The notes: generated by a model from the letters alone, not told the origin. A DNA stretch of 64,000 nucleotides from Zafaria cholistanensis (GCF_008580665.1 NZ_BKDJ01000013.1:1-64000); one strand, 5' to 3'; positions 47,826-57,214 are shown, counted from the first letter of the stretch. Numbers and translations: made by a program.

Positions 47826-48482
47826 TCAGAGGTGCTTTGCAAGGTGCTTCTCGACACCTACGGACAACCAGGTGGCGGGAATGGAAATGGCCGCGTATAT
47901 GGCTCCGGCAATGATGAAGAGGCTGAGGTAATTAAAGGATGAGGATCCTGCCGAGTATGCCTGGCTCATCAATTCGGGAACAGCGACCGAATAGGCCAAG
48001 GAGGTGGCCTGGAACAGCAGGACGGCGAATCCCATCAGCGCGGGCAGGGCGATGCGAATTCCCTGAGGGATGGTGACGTAACGAAGGGTGTCCTGCTGAC
48101 TCATTCCCAGGGCTTGAGCGCCTTCAATCTCGCCTCCGGGCACCGCTGCGAGTCCTCCGCGGATGTACTCGGCCATGTACGCCGATGCGGTCCACGTCAA
48201 GGCCAGCGTGGCGGAAGTAAAGGAGCTCAAGGTGATGTCGGCGTTGGGGAGCCCGTAGTACATCAGCTGGAGCAGGACCAGAGCCGGTGCTCCGCGCCCG
48301 ATTTCGACGAAGAACGTGGACGTCCAGCGGAAGGCCTTGTTCCTGGAAGTAATGCCCAAGGCGAAGACGAGGGCGAGGATGGTTCCGAACAACAGGCTTA
48401 GGCCGGTCAGGGCGAGGCTGATCCGCAGGCCACCGAGCAGCGCGGGCCCATAGTCGAGGATGTCTTGGAAGATAGTGTTCAT
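47826..48482 (-). CDS. Polar amino-acid ABC transporter permease (second)
   Basis: 218 residues with five membrane helices. It is a HisM/GlnP-type permease: LLGGLRISLALTGLSLLFG at the start and the ATPase-coupling EAA-like loop EGAQALGMSQQDTLRYVTIPQGIR. It pairs with the upstream permease, whose stop it overlaps by 4 bases (ATGA), and together they should form the membrane channel of the importer. The small peptide gene follows after 17 bases. Confidence 0.92.
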   Translation of the reverse strand: MNTIFQDILDYGPALLGGLRISLALTGLSLLFGTILALVFALGITSRNKAFRWTSTFFVEIGRGAPALVLLQLMYYGLPNADITLSSFTSATLALTWTASAYMAEYIRGGLAAVPGGEIEGAQALGMSQQDTLRYVTIPQGIRIALPALMGFAVLLFQATSLAYSVAVPELMSQAYSAGSSSFNYLSLFIIAGAIYAAISIPATWLSVGVEKHLAKHL

Positions 48483-49117
48483 CTGGCCACAGCCTTCCGC
48501 ATCTTGATGTCGAGGTTTCGGGACAGCATGCCAATGGGCATGCTCAGCATGATGTAAACGGCAGCGGCGATGAAATACACCGTGATCCCCTGCCCGGAGG
48601 TGCGGGCGCTCTGCTGGGTGAGGTATACGATCTCCGCGACGCCGATGGTGGACACGATGGAGGAGTCCTTGAGCAGGCCGATCGCGTAGGTGGTGAAGCC
48701 GGGAATGGCCACGCGAAGGCCTTGCGGGCCGATGACTTTGCTCCACATCGTGAACCGGTCCAGCCCGAGAGCCTCACTGGCTTCCCACTGACCGGCCTTG
48801 ATGCCGCCCAGGGCCCCGCGGAAGATCTCCGTCAGGTACGCCCCTGCGACCACGCCCAGACCGATGACACCGGCCCCGAAAGCGCTAAGCCTGAAGGAGC
48901 CGGCGCTGATTCCATAGAAGAGAAGGAACAGCCACACCACCGGCGGGATACCTCTGAGGAGGTCGATAATTGCTCGAGTGAGGAAGCGGACGGCTGTCTT
49001 TCCGGAGCGAAGACCGGCGAGAAGGGGTAAGGCTACGATACTGCCGATGCCGAGGGCAACGGCGGTGACCAGCAGCGTCATGGGCAGGCCGAGAGCAATG
49101 GCTTTGAGCAGTTCCAT
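48479..49117 (-). CDS. Polar amino-acid ABC transporter permease (first)
   Basis: 212 residues with about five membrane helices. It has the HisM/GlnP pattern: LRGIPPVVWLFLLFYGI in helix 3 and the coupling loop EASEALGLDRFTMWSKVIGPQGLR. It lies 3 bases after the ATPase gene and overlaps the second permease gene by 4 bases. Two different permeases suggest a heterodimeric channel, as in histidine or lysine/arginine importers. Confidence 0.92.
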   Translation of the reverse strand: MELLKAIALGLPMTLLVTAVALGIGSIVALPLLAGLRSGKTAVRFLTRAIIDLLRGIPPVVWLFLLFYGISAGSFRLSAFGAGVIGLGVVAGAYLTEIFRGALGGIKAGQWEASEALGLDRFTMWSKVIGPQGLRVAIPGFTTYAIGLLKDSSIVSTIGVAEIVYLTQQSARTSGQGITVYFIAAAVYIMLSMPIGMLSRNLDIKMRKAVAR

Positions 49118-49120
49118 GCC

Positions 49121-49903
49121 TCAGCGCTCCAGGACCGCGCGCAGGAACCGGCGGGTACGTTCATGCTGTGGATCGCGCATGATCCGCTGCGGGTCTCCCT
49201 GTTCGATGATGCCTCCATCAGCCATGACTACCAGGGTGTCAGAGACGTTCTCGGCGAAGCCCATCTCGTGGGTGACGACGATCATGGTCATCCCGTCGGC
49301 GGCGAGTTCCTTCATCACCTCAAGGACTTCGACGCCCACTTCGGGGTCGAGCGCGGAGGTCGGTTCGTCAAACAACATCACCTCCGGTCCCAAAGCCAGG
49401 GCGCGGGCGATCGCGATGCGTTGCTGCTGGCCTCCCGAACACCGTGAGGGGTACTGCTTGGCCTTATCCGCCAGTCCCATACGGGCCAGGAGCTCCATGG
49501 ACTTGGTGTCCGCCTCCTCGCGGCTGCGCCCAAGGATGCGTTGCTGGGGAAGACTGATGTTGCGCAGCACGGTCATGTGGGGGAAAAGGTTGAAGTGCTG
49601 GAAGACCATCCCGGCACTGCGCCGCAGTGGTGCCAGGGCCTTGGCAGAGATCGCCTTGGAGGCATCGATGCGATGGCTGCAGATCTCGATTTGCCCCCTG
49701 TCGGGCCGTTCGAGCAGGTTCATGCAGCGAAGGAGCGTGGATTTGCCGGCTCCGGACGGACCGATGAGGGCCGTCACGGTCCCCGGGGCAACTTCCAGGG
49801 AGACGTCACGGAGGACCACATGATCCCCATAGGCCTTGGCCAGGTTGGTCACCCTAACCGCTGTTTGTCCTGTAGTGAGGGGGTCCGTTGCGATGCTTTG
49901 CAT
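49121..49903 (-). CDS. Polar amino-acid ABC transporter ATP-binding protein
   Basis: 260 residues. The nucleotide-binding motifs are complete: Walker [11 protein letters not shown]-loop [13 protein letters not shown], the signature as CSGGQQQR (Cys in place of the usual Leu), Walker [15 protein letters not shown] and the switch His in VVTHEMGFA. It powers the amino-acid importer encoded by the two permease genes downstream. The ATG at 49903 is preferred; upstream residues in the same frame are not conserved. It follows the cyclodeaminase-family gene by 22 bases. Confidence 0.93.
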   Translation of the reverse strand: MQSIATDPLTTGQTAVRVTNLAKAYGDHVVLRDVSLEVAPGTVTALIGPSGAGKSTLLRCMNLLERPDRGQIEICSHRIDASKAISAKALAPLRRSAGMVFQHFNLFPHMTVLRNISLPQQRILGRSREEADTKSMELLARMGLADKAKQYPSRCSGGQQQRIAIARALALGPEVMLFDEPTSALDPEVGVEVLEVMKELAADGMTMIVVTHEMGFAENVSDTLVVMADGGIIEQGDPQRIMRDPQHERTRRFLRAVLER

Positions 49904-49925
49904 TTCCGGGAGTCCTTTCGATGGG

Positions 49926-50915
49926 TCACTGGGCTGAAGTGCCGGTTTCGGGGAACCGGCGGCGGTAAATGGCAGCCGCGATGGCAAGGTCCTGCCAGGG
50001 CATCCCCGTGGTCTTAAATACGGTCGGTTGCTCCCCTTGGGCCTGCTGGATGTCCCGATGCAGCTGGGCCAGAGTCAGCAGGCTGCGTGCATCGGTCACT
50101 CCATGGGCGACAGCGTCTATCACTTCCCCGGCCTCCGTGAGTGCGGTCCTGGACGACTCGACGCAGATGCGGGCCCTGGCCATCAGGTCCCGATCGAGTT
50201 CCCTGCTGCCGGGCTCATGGGAGCCGGTGGCGACCACGGTGACTCCGGGCCGTACCGATGCACCCGCAAACAGCGGCACGGGCGAGGCCGTACAGCAGAC
50301 GGTGATGTCCGCTCCGCTGACCAGTTCATCTGCCTCGTCCAGGCCATGCGCCGTTGCCTGGAGTCCAAGTTCCTCCCCGGCCCGGGTCGCAAGGCTCCGG
50401 GCAGCTGCACGGCGGCGCGCAACGACGGCCACCCTCCGTACCCCGAAGACGGCATGGAAGAGCCGGATGTGTTCCCATGCCTGGACTCCGGCTCCAAAGA
50501 CGAGGATCTGCGGGATGTCCCGGTGTCCCAGCAGCCTCAAGCCGAGGGCCGAGACCGCGGGGGTGCGCAGCCTGGTCAGTGCGGCACCGTCGATGACCGC
50601 GGCCGGTCGCTGGGCATCCCCTGCAAAGAGGACGTAGACGCCTTGGATGTCGGGCCGGCCCCGGGACGGGTTGCCGGGCGTGAGCGTGAGGATCTTGGTT
50701 CCTGCATAGTTTTCCGCCGCTGCCGGCATTTGCAGCAGTTGACCGTGGGGTGTCTCCAGGCGAGTCCGGATACCGTCGAGTTCAGGGTCCAGGCCGGAAG
50801 ACAATGCGTCACTGAGGGCTTTGACTGCGGCCGAGGCCGGCAGTTCCATGACCTGTTCGGATCCGAGCACGGCGAGGGAAAGGTCAGCGAGGTGCAGGGC
50901 AGCGTTGGCGGGCAC
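49926..50915 (-). CDS. Ornithine cyclodeaminase/mu-crystallin family protein, possible ketimine reductase
   Basis: 329 residues. The family core is present: [36 protein letters not shown] and the NAD(P)-binding [22 protein letters not shown], with [15 protein letters not shown] and the acidic loop [14 protein letters not shown]. Members either cyclise ornithine or lysine with ammonia loss, or reduce cyclic imines (mu-crystallin reduces piperideine-2-carboxylate to pipecolate). Placement beside a pipecolate/aminoadipate-type operon favours the reductase role, but this is inference. The GTG at 50915 has AAGGA 7 bases upstream. Confidence 0.85.
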   Translation of the reverse strand: MPANAALHLADLSLAVLGSEQVMELPASAAVKALSDALSSGLDPELDGIRTRLETPHGQLLQMPAAAENYAGTKILTLTPGNPSRGRPDIQGVYVLFAGDAQRPAAVIDGAALTRLRTPAVSALGLRLLGHRDIPQILVFGAGVQAWEHIRLFHAVFGVRRVAVVARRRAAARSLATRAGEELGLQATAHGLDEADELVSGADITVCCTASPVPLFAGASVRPGVTVVATGSHEPGSRELDRDLMARARICVESSRTALTEAGEVIDAVAHGVTDARSLLTLAQLHRDIQQAQGEQPTVFKTTGMPWQDLAIAAAIYRRRFPETGTSAQ

Positions 50916-50988
50916 GGCATGGTCCTTCAAGTTGGGAGGGAAGGGGTCGGTTCCCGGGCCGCGGACGCCTGCCCGGGAACCGGCAGGG

Positions 50989-51831
50989 TTAGCCAATGAG
51001 CCGTGGCGCGCCCGTCTCCGCACCGGACTCGGGAAGCCCGGCCCCCGTAAGGGCGGAACCGATCGTGCCGTCGGATTTCATCGAGGCGATGGCCTCATCC
51101 AAGGCCGCACCCAGGGCATTGTTGGACTTGATGTAGGGGAAGGTGATTTGGGCCGGTTCCTTGGAAGCCTTCACGCGCGCATCCGGCTTGACGGCCACCA
51201 CCTTGTACTTGGCATCGTTTTTGTACATTTCGACGGCGGACCCGTAGCTGTCGATACCGGTGTCGATACGGCCGGTCTTCAAATCGGCCTGCATTTCCAC
51301 TGCGGACGGGTAAATGGTCAGCTTGTCGCCCAGAAGCGTTTTCAGGTCGGGCACCCAGAGGTAGCCGTCCACCGTGCCCACCTTGCGGGCTTCCAGGGCG
51401 GGGATCTGGTCAATGCCTTCAGCGCTGATGGTGGCCATCTCGTCGGTGTAGACCGGCGCGGTGAGTCCGACGACCTTGTCCCTTTCAGCCGTCCGGTAAA
51501 AGGCCCCGAGGGCCACATCCGCCCGGTTGGACTGGACCGCAGGGATCGCGCCGGCGTACGAGGTAGGTTCTGCCTTGATCTCCAGGCAGTTTCGCTTGGC
51601 AAATTCCTTGATCAGCTCTCCGTCCACGCCTGCCAGCTCGTTGCCCGCATAAGTGGAGAACGGTGGGAGTTCAGGGACAGCGACCGTAAGGGTGCCGGCA
51701 GTCAGGGTCTCAAACGTGGCGGCGGGCTTGCAGTCAGCGGCGACCGTTTTGGCAGTCCCGCTGCCGCACGCGGTCATGGCGGAGAGGACAAGCGCGCCGA
51801 GCGCCGCAGTGGTGAGGAAAGACTTCTTCAT
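50989..51831 (-). CDS. Amino-acid ABC transporter substrate-binding lipoprotein
   Basis: 280 residues. A lipoprotein signal peptide ends at MTAC (Cys22), followed by a periplasmic-binding-protein type 3 domain: TLTVAVPELPPFSTYAGNELAGVDGELIKEFA, GAFYRTAERDKVVGLTAPVY, and the late IDSYGSAVEMY. It should capture the ligand of the importer on the outer face of the membrane. It is the first gene of the minus-strand operon, 73 bases before the cyclodeaminase-family gene. AGAGGA precedes the ATG. The ligand is unknown; a cationic or cyclic amino acid such as lysine or pipecolate fits the neighbours. Confidence 0.9.
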   Translation of the reverse strand: MKKSFLTTAALGALVLSAMTACGSGTAKTVAADCKPAATFETLTAGTLTVAVPELPPFSTYAGNELAGVDGELIKEFAKRNCLEIKAEPTSYAGAIPAVQSNRADVALGAFYRTAERDKVVGLTAPVYTDEMATISAEGIDQIPALEARKVGTVDGYLWVPDLKTLLGDKLTIYPSAVEMQADLKTGRIDTGIDSYGSAVEMYKNDAKYKVVAVKPDARVKASKEPAQITFPYIKSNNALGAALDEAIASMKSDGTIGSALTGAGLPESGAETGAPRLIG

Positions 51832-51874
51832 GGACGAGATCCTCTGCTGGGAAGGAAGTGTGATATACAACACT

Positions 51875-51891
51875 TAATCGGTTGTCGATTA
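51875..51891. promoter_or_regulatory. Perfect palindrome upstream of the importer operon, candidate GntR operator
   Basis: TAATCG and CGATTA flank GTTGT, a 6+5+6 palindrome in an AT-rich patch. Overlapping arms ACAAC/GTTGT (51867-51871, 51881-51885) add a second inverted pair. It lies about 45-60 bases upstream of the binding-protein ATG on the minus strand, next to a TATAT-like -10, and about 190 bases upstream of gntR. Confidence 0.5.
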
Positions 51892-52079
51892 CTAATAACA
51901 GATCACCGCCGCCTCAATGTCAAGGTAAAAGTTTTCTGTGACGGCCCGAGATTGCGAGGGTATTTCCGCCACGTTTCAGCACCTGCCGCTTAGGTCCAAA
52001 AGGACCACTGCGACTCTCTGCTGGCAGGAAGGCCGTGGACTGACGGACAATGGATTACACACGACTATGGGAGGAAAAT

Positions 52080-52760
52080 ATGGCGTCTATCTCAGCCTTA
52101 GGTGGCCACGTTGACGCGTCGGCCCTCCGACACCTGACCCTGAAGGATTCGGCAGAAGAAATCGTTCGCCGCGCACTCCTGAGCGGCTCCATGAAGCCCG
52201 GGGAGATCTATTCGGCCAACAGCCTCTCCGCCCAGCTCGGCGTATCCAACAGCCCCACCAGAGAAGCCATGATGGCCTTGGCCGGCAAGGGACTCCTCGA
52301 AGTCGTGCGCAACCGCGGCTTCCGGGTCGTGGAGATGAGCGACCGGGACAAGCAGGAGGTCTACGACCTCCGCCTGCTCATCGAGGTTGAGGCCGTCCGC
52401 CGGGTGGCGGCAGCCGGCGTTGACCAGTCGGAGGCACTGGTCCTGAAAAACCTGACCGAGAAGACCATCGAAACCGCGGGCACTGAGGACATGCTGGAAT
52501 ACCTGGAAGCGGACCAGGCCTTCCACTGCCACCTGGTGGGACTATTGGGCAACCGCCGCTGGCTGGCGATCGTCGAAAACCTCCGGGACCAGTCCCGGAT
52601 CACCGGCTCGTACCACCTCAAGGAGCGCGGCATGCTCATGAGCAGTGCCGAAGAACACCGGGGCATCATTGAGGCCGTCCTTGCGGGCGACGACCGCCGC
52701 GCCGCGGAACTGATGACCCGCCACCTCGATTACGCCCGTCCCGATAGCGGGACGGCATAA
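52080..52760 (+). CDS. GntR-family regulator with FCD-type effector domain
   Basis: 226 residues. The winged helix (SAEEIVRRALLSGSMKPGEIY, then NSLSAQLGVSNSPTREAMMAL) is followed by an FCD domain (RLLIEVEAVRRVAAAGV; ADQAFHCHLVGLLGNRRW; EEHRGIIEAVLAGDDRRAAELM). It stands between the importer and catabolic operons, so it is the natural local regulator of both, probably with a pathway intermediate as effector. The ATG at 52080 has GGGAGGA upstream and is preferred over the ATG at 52050. A terminator follows. Confidence 0.9.
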   Translation: MASISALGGHVDASALRHLTLKDSAEEIVRRALLSGSMKPGEIYSANSLSAQLGVSNSPTREAMMALAGKGLLEVVRNRGFRVVEMSDRDKQEVYDLRLLIEVEAVRRVAAAGVDQSEALVLKNLTEKTIETAGTEDMLEYLEADQAFHCHLVGLLGNRRWLAIVENLRDQSRITGSYHLKERGMLMSSAEEHRGIIEAVLAGDDRRAAELMTRHLDYARPDSGTA

Positions 52761-52779
52761 CCTCGCCTCCAGCCCCCGA

Positions 52780-52812
52780 GCCCGCCCTGCCCACCGGCAG
52801 GGCGGGCTTTTT
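52780..52812 (+). terminator. Rho-independent terminator of gntR
   Basis: Perfect 12-bp arms (52780-52791, 52796-52807), a CACC loop and a TTTTT run. It separates gntR from the catabolic operon, which must therefore have its own promoter. Confidence 0.92.
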
Positions 52813-52998
52813 CGTTGCCCAATGTGACACTGCAGCGCATGCGACATTCCGCCTCGTGGCGGGCTGGTCTGAGGAATTGGCCTTACCCCCTTGACGGCCC
52901 GAGTGGGACCGGTCACCATATATGTAATCCATAACCCATTACCGATTGCTTGTGGGCACGGTTTCAAGGCGCATAGAGCCCAGTTAGGAGACATCACC
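52813..52998 (+). promoter_or_regulatory. Control region of the catabolic operon with an inverted repeat
   Basis: It contains TTGACG at 52891-52896 and an AT-rich CATATATG stretch at about 52917-52924 that could be part of the promoter, although the spacing is too long for a standard pair. An inverted repeat GTAAT-9-ATTAC lies at 52924-52942. The spacer length and AT content resemble the site upstream of the importer operon, so the GntR protein may bind here. The AGGAGA ribosome-binding site is at 52986-52991. Confidence 0.45.
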
Positions 52999-54189
52999 GT
53001 GGCAAACCAAGTCGTCCCCCTAGGCCTGAGCTACGCCCCGTCCCAGCCGACGGAAGCCGAGGTCGTCATCATTGGAGGCGGCATCATGGGTGTCAGCACG
53101 GCCTGGCACCTCGCGGACCGCGGCGTAAAAAACATCGTCATCCTTGATCAGGCCGAATTCGGCAGCGGTTCCTCCGCCAAGCCACTCGGCGGGGTGCGGG
53201 CCAACTTCTCGGACCCGGGCAACATCGTTTTGGGGCAGCGTTCGCTGGCCGAGTACGCCAACTTCCCCGAGAAGTTCGGGGCAGACATCGGCCTGCAGAA
53301 CGTCGGTTACCTGTTCCTGTGCCGCTCGGCCAACGAGGCCGAGGACTTGGCCAAGGCCACGGAGATCCAAAACTCCATGGGAGTCAACAGCCGCATGGTC
53401 TCCCCCGTCGAGGCGGCCGAAATCAACCCCCTGCTGGACCCGTCCGTACTCGTGGCCGCGTCGTTCTCCCCCAGCGACGGCTTCGCCGAGCCCGGCCTCG
53501 TAGTCCGGGCTTATATGGCGGCAGCCAAGGAAAAAGGCGTGACGTTCCTGAACCGCACGCAGGTCGTCGACATCCAGCGCAACGGCGGATCCATCGAATC
53601 GGTCACCACCAACCGAGGCACCATCCGCACCGGCGCCGTCGTCTGCTGTGCCGGAGCGTGGAGTGCCGGGATCGGCGCGATGGCAGGCGTCGACCTGCCG
53701 GTGACCCCGGTACGGCGGCTTATTGGCATGACCCGCCAGCAACCCCAGCCTTTCCCACGCGTGCCCTTCACGCTGGATTTGTCCACCACCATGTACTTCC
53801 ACAACTACCTCAATGGCCTGCTCATCGGCATTTCCCACAAACAGGAGTCCGGCTTCTCCCGGGAGTTCAACTACGACTGGCTCCCCGAGTTCAATGCCGC
53901 TGCCTCAATCTGCGCCCCCGCGCTGGAAAACCCGGACCTGGAATGGGGCTGGGCAGGCCTGTATGAGAACACCCCGGACCACAACGCCCTCATTGGGCAG
54001 GCGCGCGAGCTGCCGGGCTTCTTCTACGCGACCGGTTTCTCCGGTCACGGCTTCCTGCAGGGACCCGCCGTGGGCGAACTCGTGGCCGACCTCTACCTGG
54101 ACAAGCCCACTTTCCTCGACTCCTCCCATTTCTCGGCCGACCGCTTCCACGGGAGCGAAACAGCGCTGCGGGAAGTCAACATCATCTGA
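52999..54189 (+). CDS. FAD-dependent oxidoreductase (DAO family), candidate pipecolate oxidase
   Basis: 396 residues of the glycine/D-amino-acid/sarcosine oxidase fold. The FAD motif VVIIGGGIMGVSTAWHLADRG starts near residue 20, followed by GSGSSAKPLGGVRANF, where flavin attachment or stacking occurs in relatives. GVTFLNRTQV and the C-terminal GFFYATGFSGHGFLQGPAVGE complete the family pattern. P. putida AmaA, an L-pipecolate oxidase, is a DAO-family enzyme beside the same downstream step, which supports pipecolate to piperideine-6-carboxylate here. Sarcosine or another imino acid remains possible. GTG start with AGGAGA upstream. Confidence 0.85.
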   Translation: MANQVVPLGLSYAPSQPTEAEVVIIGGGIMGVSTAWHLADRGVKNIVILDQAEFGSGSSAKPLGGVRANFSDPGNIVLGQRSLAEYANFPEKFGADIGLQNVGYLFLCRSANEAEDLAKATEIQNSMGVNSRMVSPVEAAEINPLLDPSVLVAASFSPSDGFAEPGLVVRAYMAAAKEKGVTFLNRTQVVDIQRNGGSIESVTTNRGTIRTGAVVCCAGAWSAGIGAMAGVDLPVTPVRRLIGMTRQQPQPFPRVPFTLDLSTTMYFHNYLNGLLIGISHKQESGFSREFNYDWLPEFNAAASICAPALENPDLEWGWAGLYENTPDHNALIGQARELPGFFYATGFSGHGFLQGPAVGELVADLYLDKPTFLDSSHFSADRFHGSETALREVNII

Positions 54190-54238
54190 CCCGCCCGATC
54201 CAGGCATCGAAACACCGCACCAGAAAGGAACCATCTCC

Positions 54239-55651
54239 ATGTCCTTCCGCGCGCACTGGCAGTTGCGGGCAGAGTTCGCCCGTCGGCTGTCGGCCATGTA
54301 CGGGGATGAAGTCCCCGCCTACAACACCCTCGTGGACGTCTCCACTGCGGTGAACGAAGACCACCTGCGCAATAAGGGTGCCGAGGCCGAACGCCTGGGC
54401 AGCATTTCCCGGGTGACCGCCGAACGCCACGGAGCCATCCGCGTCGGTTCCCCCCAAGAGATGTCGCAGGTAGCCCGCGTGTTCGCCGCCTTCGGCATGC
54501 ACCCGGTGGGCTTCTACGACCTGCGGGACGCCTCCAAGTCCTCCGTTCCCGTCGTCTCCACCGCGTTCCGGCCGGTCGAACCGGACGAGCTGGCCAAGAA
54601 CCCATTCCGGGTCTTCACCTCCATGCTCGCCGCTGACGACCCTCGCTTCTTCAGCCCCGAGCTGCAGGAGCAGCTGCGCGACTTCATTGGCGCGCGCACA
54701 CTCTTCCCCGAAGAGCTGCTGGAGCTGGCGGACCAGGCCGCGGAGCACGGCGGCTTGGAGGGGGGCGACGCCGAGCGCCTGCTTGAGCTGGCCACCGCGG
54801 CGTTCAAGCTCTCCGATGACCCGGTCGATTACGCCTGGTACAAGAAGCTCGAAGCGGTCTCCGCGGTGGCCTCGGACATCGGCGGCGTCACCAGCACCCA
54901 CATTAACCACCTCACCCCGCGGGTGCTGGACATCGATGACCTCTATGCCCGGATGGAAGCCCAGGGGATCACCATGATCGACGAGATCCAGGGCCCGCCC
55001 CGGTGGGACGGCCCCGACATCCTCCTGCGCCAGACCTCCTTCCGCGCCCTGTCCGAGGACCGGATCTTCCGTTTCGAGGACGGCACCGTGGGCCCCGGCG
55101 AGCTGCGCGTGCGCTTCGGTGAGGTCGAACAGCGCGGCATTGCCCTCACCCCGACCGGGCGGGACCTCTATGACCGGATGGTCGCCGAAACCGACCGCCG
55201 GCTGGCGGCAGGGGAAGGCAACGGCGTGCGCGTCGACGTCGCCCGTGGGGTGTGGGAGGAAAACCTTCCCCGTACCGAGAAGGAATTGGCTCTCCAAAAG
55301 CTCGCCTACTTCACCTTTACGGTGGATGGCGATGCCTTGGGCAGCCACTACGGCGACTCCCTGCGGGGCGGGACCGTTTCCTTGACGGAATTGATCGAAA
55401 AGGGCGTCGCGGTTCCCGAGCCCATCGTCTACGAGGACTTCCTGCCCCGCTCCGCAGCCGGGATCTTCCAGTCCAACCTCACCGACGACGGCTCACGCGA
55501 CGACGCCCAGACCGGCACCGATTACGACATCGACGTGATGTCCACCATCGTCGGCCGCCCCGTGGCCGACCCGGCCGAGCTCTACCAGCGCCAGCAGGAC
55601 GCCTCCATTGCCGCACTGGCAGAAGACCTGGGCACGACCGTCGAGGTCTGA
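54239..55651 (+). CDS. hglS: 2-oxoadipate dioxygenase/decarboxylase (HglS-type, DUF1338)
   Basis: Iron-dependent enzyme that converts 2-oxoadipate with O2 to D-2-hydroxyglutarate and CO2, the key step of the 2-aminoadipate route of lysine breakdown. 470 residues. Family features: ERHGAIRVGS with His64 and Arg68 (same spacing as the metal His and substrate Arg of the P. putida enzyme), THINHLTPR with His221/His224, and FGEVEQRGIALTPTGRDLYD with Glu295. These residue assignments rest on my memory of the characterised enzyme. ATG with AAAGGA upstream. It lies 49 bases after the oxidase gene. Confidence 0.88.
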   Translation: MSFRAHWQLRAEFARRLSAMYGDEVPAYNTLVDVSTAVNEDHLRNKGAEAERLGSISRVTAERHGAIRVGSPQEMSQVARVFAAFGMHPVGFYDLRDASKSSVPVVSTAFRPVEPDELAKNPFRVFTSMLAADDPRFFSPELQEQLRDFIGARTLFPEELLELADQAAEHGGLEGGDAERLLELATAAFKLSDDPVDYAWYKKLEAVSAVASDIGGVTSTHINHLTPRVLDIDDLYARMEAQGITMIDEIQGPPRWDGPDILLRQTSFRALSEDRIFRFEDGTVGPGELRVRFGEVEQRGIALTPTGRDLYDRMVAETDRRLAAGEGNGVRVDVARGVWEENLPRTEKELALQKLAYFTFTVDGDALGSHYGDSLRGGTVSLTELIEKGVAVPEPIVYEDFLPRSAAGIFQSNLTDDGSRDDAQTGTDYDIDVMSTIVGRPVADPAELYQRQQDASIAALAEDLGTTVEV

Positions 55652-55687
55652 CCCGCAAACCACCCAAATCCAGAGGAGACAGAAGAC

Positions 55688-57214
55688 ATGACCGAGACCA
55701 TCCGGGAAACCTCCCTCGCAGCATCCGTCAGCCGCGCACTTGAGGCCTGCGGCGTTACCGCCGAGGCCCTCGGCGGCGAGCATGAAGCACGCAGCCCGCT
55801 CACGGGCGAAGTGCTGCTCACCGTCCCGACCGCCACCGCCGAAGACGTCACCGAAGCCATCACCAAGGCCCACGAAGCCTTCCTGCAGTGGCGCGAGGTG
55901 CCCGCACCCGTGCGCGGCAACGTCATCAAGCGGTGGGGCGAGCTGCTCACCGAGCACAAGGAGGACCTGGCGATCCTGGTCCAGGCCGAGGCTGGCAAGA
56001 TCACCTCCGAAGCTCTGGGCGAAGTCCAGGAAATGATCGACATCTGCGACTTTGCCGTTGGACAGTCCCGCATGCTCTACGGCAAGACGATGCCGTCCGA
56101 GCGCCCGGGCCACCGGCTGCAGGAAACCTGGCACCCGCTCGGTGTCGTGGGCGTCATCTCCGCCTTCAACTTCCCCGTCGCCGTCTACTCCTGGAACACC
56201 GCCCTGGCCCTGGTCTGCGGCGACTCCGTGGTCTGGAAGCCCTCGGGCATCACTGTCCTGAGCGCTCTGGGCGCCCACGCCCTGCTGGCCCGTGCCATCA
56301 GGGACACCGGCGCCCCAGCCGACATCCACCAGCTGGTCATCGCGGACCGCCACGCCAGCCAGGCGATCATTGAGGATCCACGCGTGGCCCTGGTCTCCGC
56401 CACCGGCTCCGTGCGTCTGGGACAGGAGATCGCCCCGCGCATCGCCGCCCGCTTCGGCCGCGCCCTGCTGGAACTTGGCGGCAACAACGCGGCGATCGTG
56501 GCCCCCAGCGCCGACTTGGATCTCGCTCTGCGCGGCATTGTCTTCGCAGCCGTCGGCACTGCCGGCCAGCGCTGCACCACCATGCGCCGCCTCATCGTGC
56601 ACGAATCCATCGTCGACGAACTCACCGAAAAGCTCGTCAGTGCCTACGGCACCCTGCGCATCGGCGACCCGACTGAGCCCTCCACCCTGGTAGGCCCGCT
56701 CATCAACGAAAAGAGCTTCAACGACATGCAGCGCGCCCTTGCCGATGCCCGGGCCCAGGGCGGAACCGTCCTGACCGGCGGCGGACGCGTTCTCGCCGAC
56801 GAGCGTCCGGACGCCTACTACGTTGAACCTGCCATCGTCCGCATGCCCCGCCAGAGCGAAGTGGTCCAGGACGAAACGTTCGCGCCCATCCTGTACGTGC
56901 TCACCTACAGCGACTTCCCGGAGGCAATCGCCCTTCAGAACGGCGTACCGCAGGGCCTGTCCTCGGCGATCTTCACGAACGACCAGGCCGAAGCCGAGAA
57001 GTTCATCTCCGCCGCCGGATCCGACTGTGGCATCGCCAACGTCAACATCGGCACCTCCGGTGCCGAGATCGGTGGCGCCTTCGGCGGCGAAAAGGAAACC
57101 GGTGGCGGACGCGAATCCGGCTCCGACTCCTGGCGCGTGTACATGCGCCAGGCCACCAACACCATCAACTACTCCGGCGAGCTTCCCCTCGCCCAGGGCG
57201 TCAAGTTCCTCTGA
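55688..57214 (+). CDS. amaB: Aldehyde dehydrogenase of the ALDH7/antiquitin (AmaB) family
   Basis: 508 residues. The catalytic set is intact: Asn161 in SAFNFPVAVY, Lys184 in VVWKPSG, Glu262 in LLELGGNNAAI and Cys296 in GTAGQRCTT. The motifs ELGGNNAAI and GTAGQRCTT, and the ending FGGEKETGGGRESGSDSW, are characteristic of the antiquitin class, which oxidises 2-aminoadipate semialdehyde (in equilibrium with piperideine-6-carboxylate) to 2-aminoadipate. This matches the step between the FAD oxidase and HglS in the same operon. Gap to hglS 36 bases. Confidence 0.93.
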   Translation: MTETIRETSLAASVSRALEACGVTAEALGGEHEARSPLTGEVLLTVPTATAEDVTEAITKAHEAFLQWREVPAPVRGNVIKRWGELLTEHKEDLAILVQAEAGKITSEALGEVQEMIDICDFAVGQSRMLYGKTMPSERPGHRLQETWHPLGVVGVISAFNFPVAVYSWNTALALVCGDSVVWKPSGITVLSALGAHALLARAIRDTGAPADIHQLVIADRHASQAIIEDPRVALVSATGSVRLGQEIAPRIAARFGRALLELGGNNAAIVAPSADLDLALRGIVFAAVGTAGQRCTTMRRLIVHESIVDELTEKLVSAYGTLRIGDPTEPSTLVGPLINEKSFNDMQRALADARAQGGTVLTGGGRVLADERPDAYYVEPAIVRMPRQSEVVQDETFAPILYVLTYSDFPEAIALQNGVPQGLSSAIFTNDQAEAEKFISAAGSDCGIANVNIGTSGAEIGGAFGGEKETGGGRESGSDSWRVYMRQATNTINYSGELPLAQGVKFL

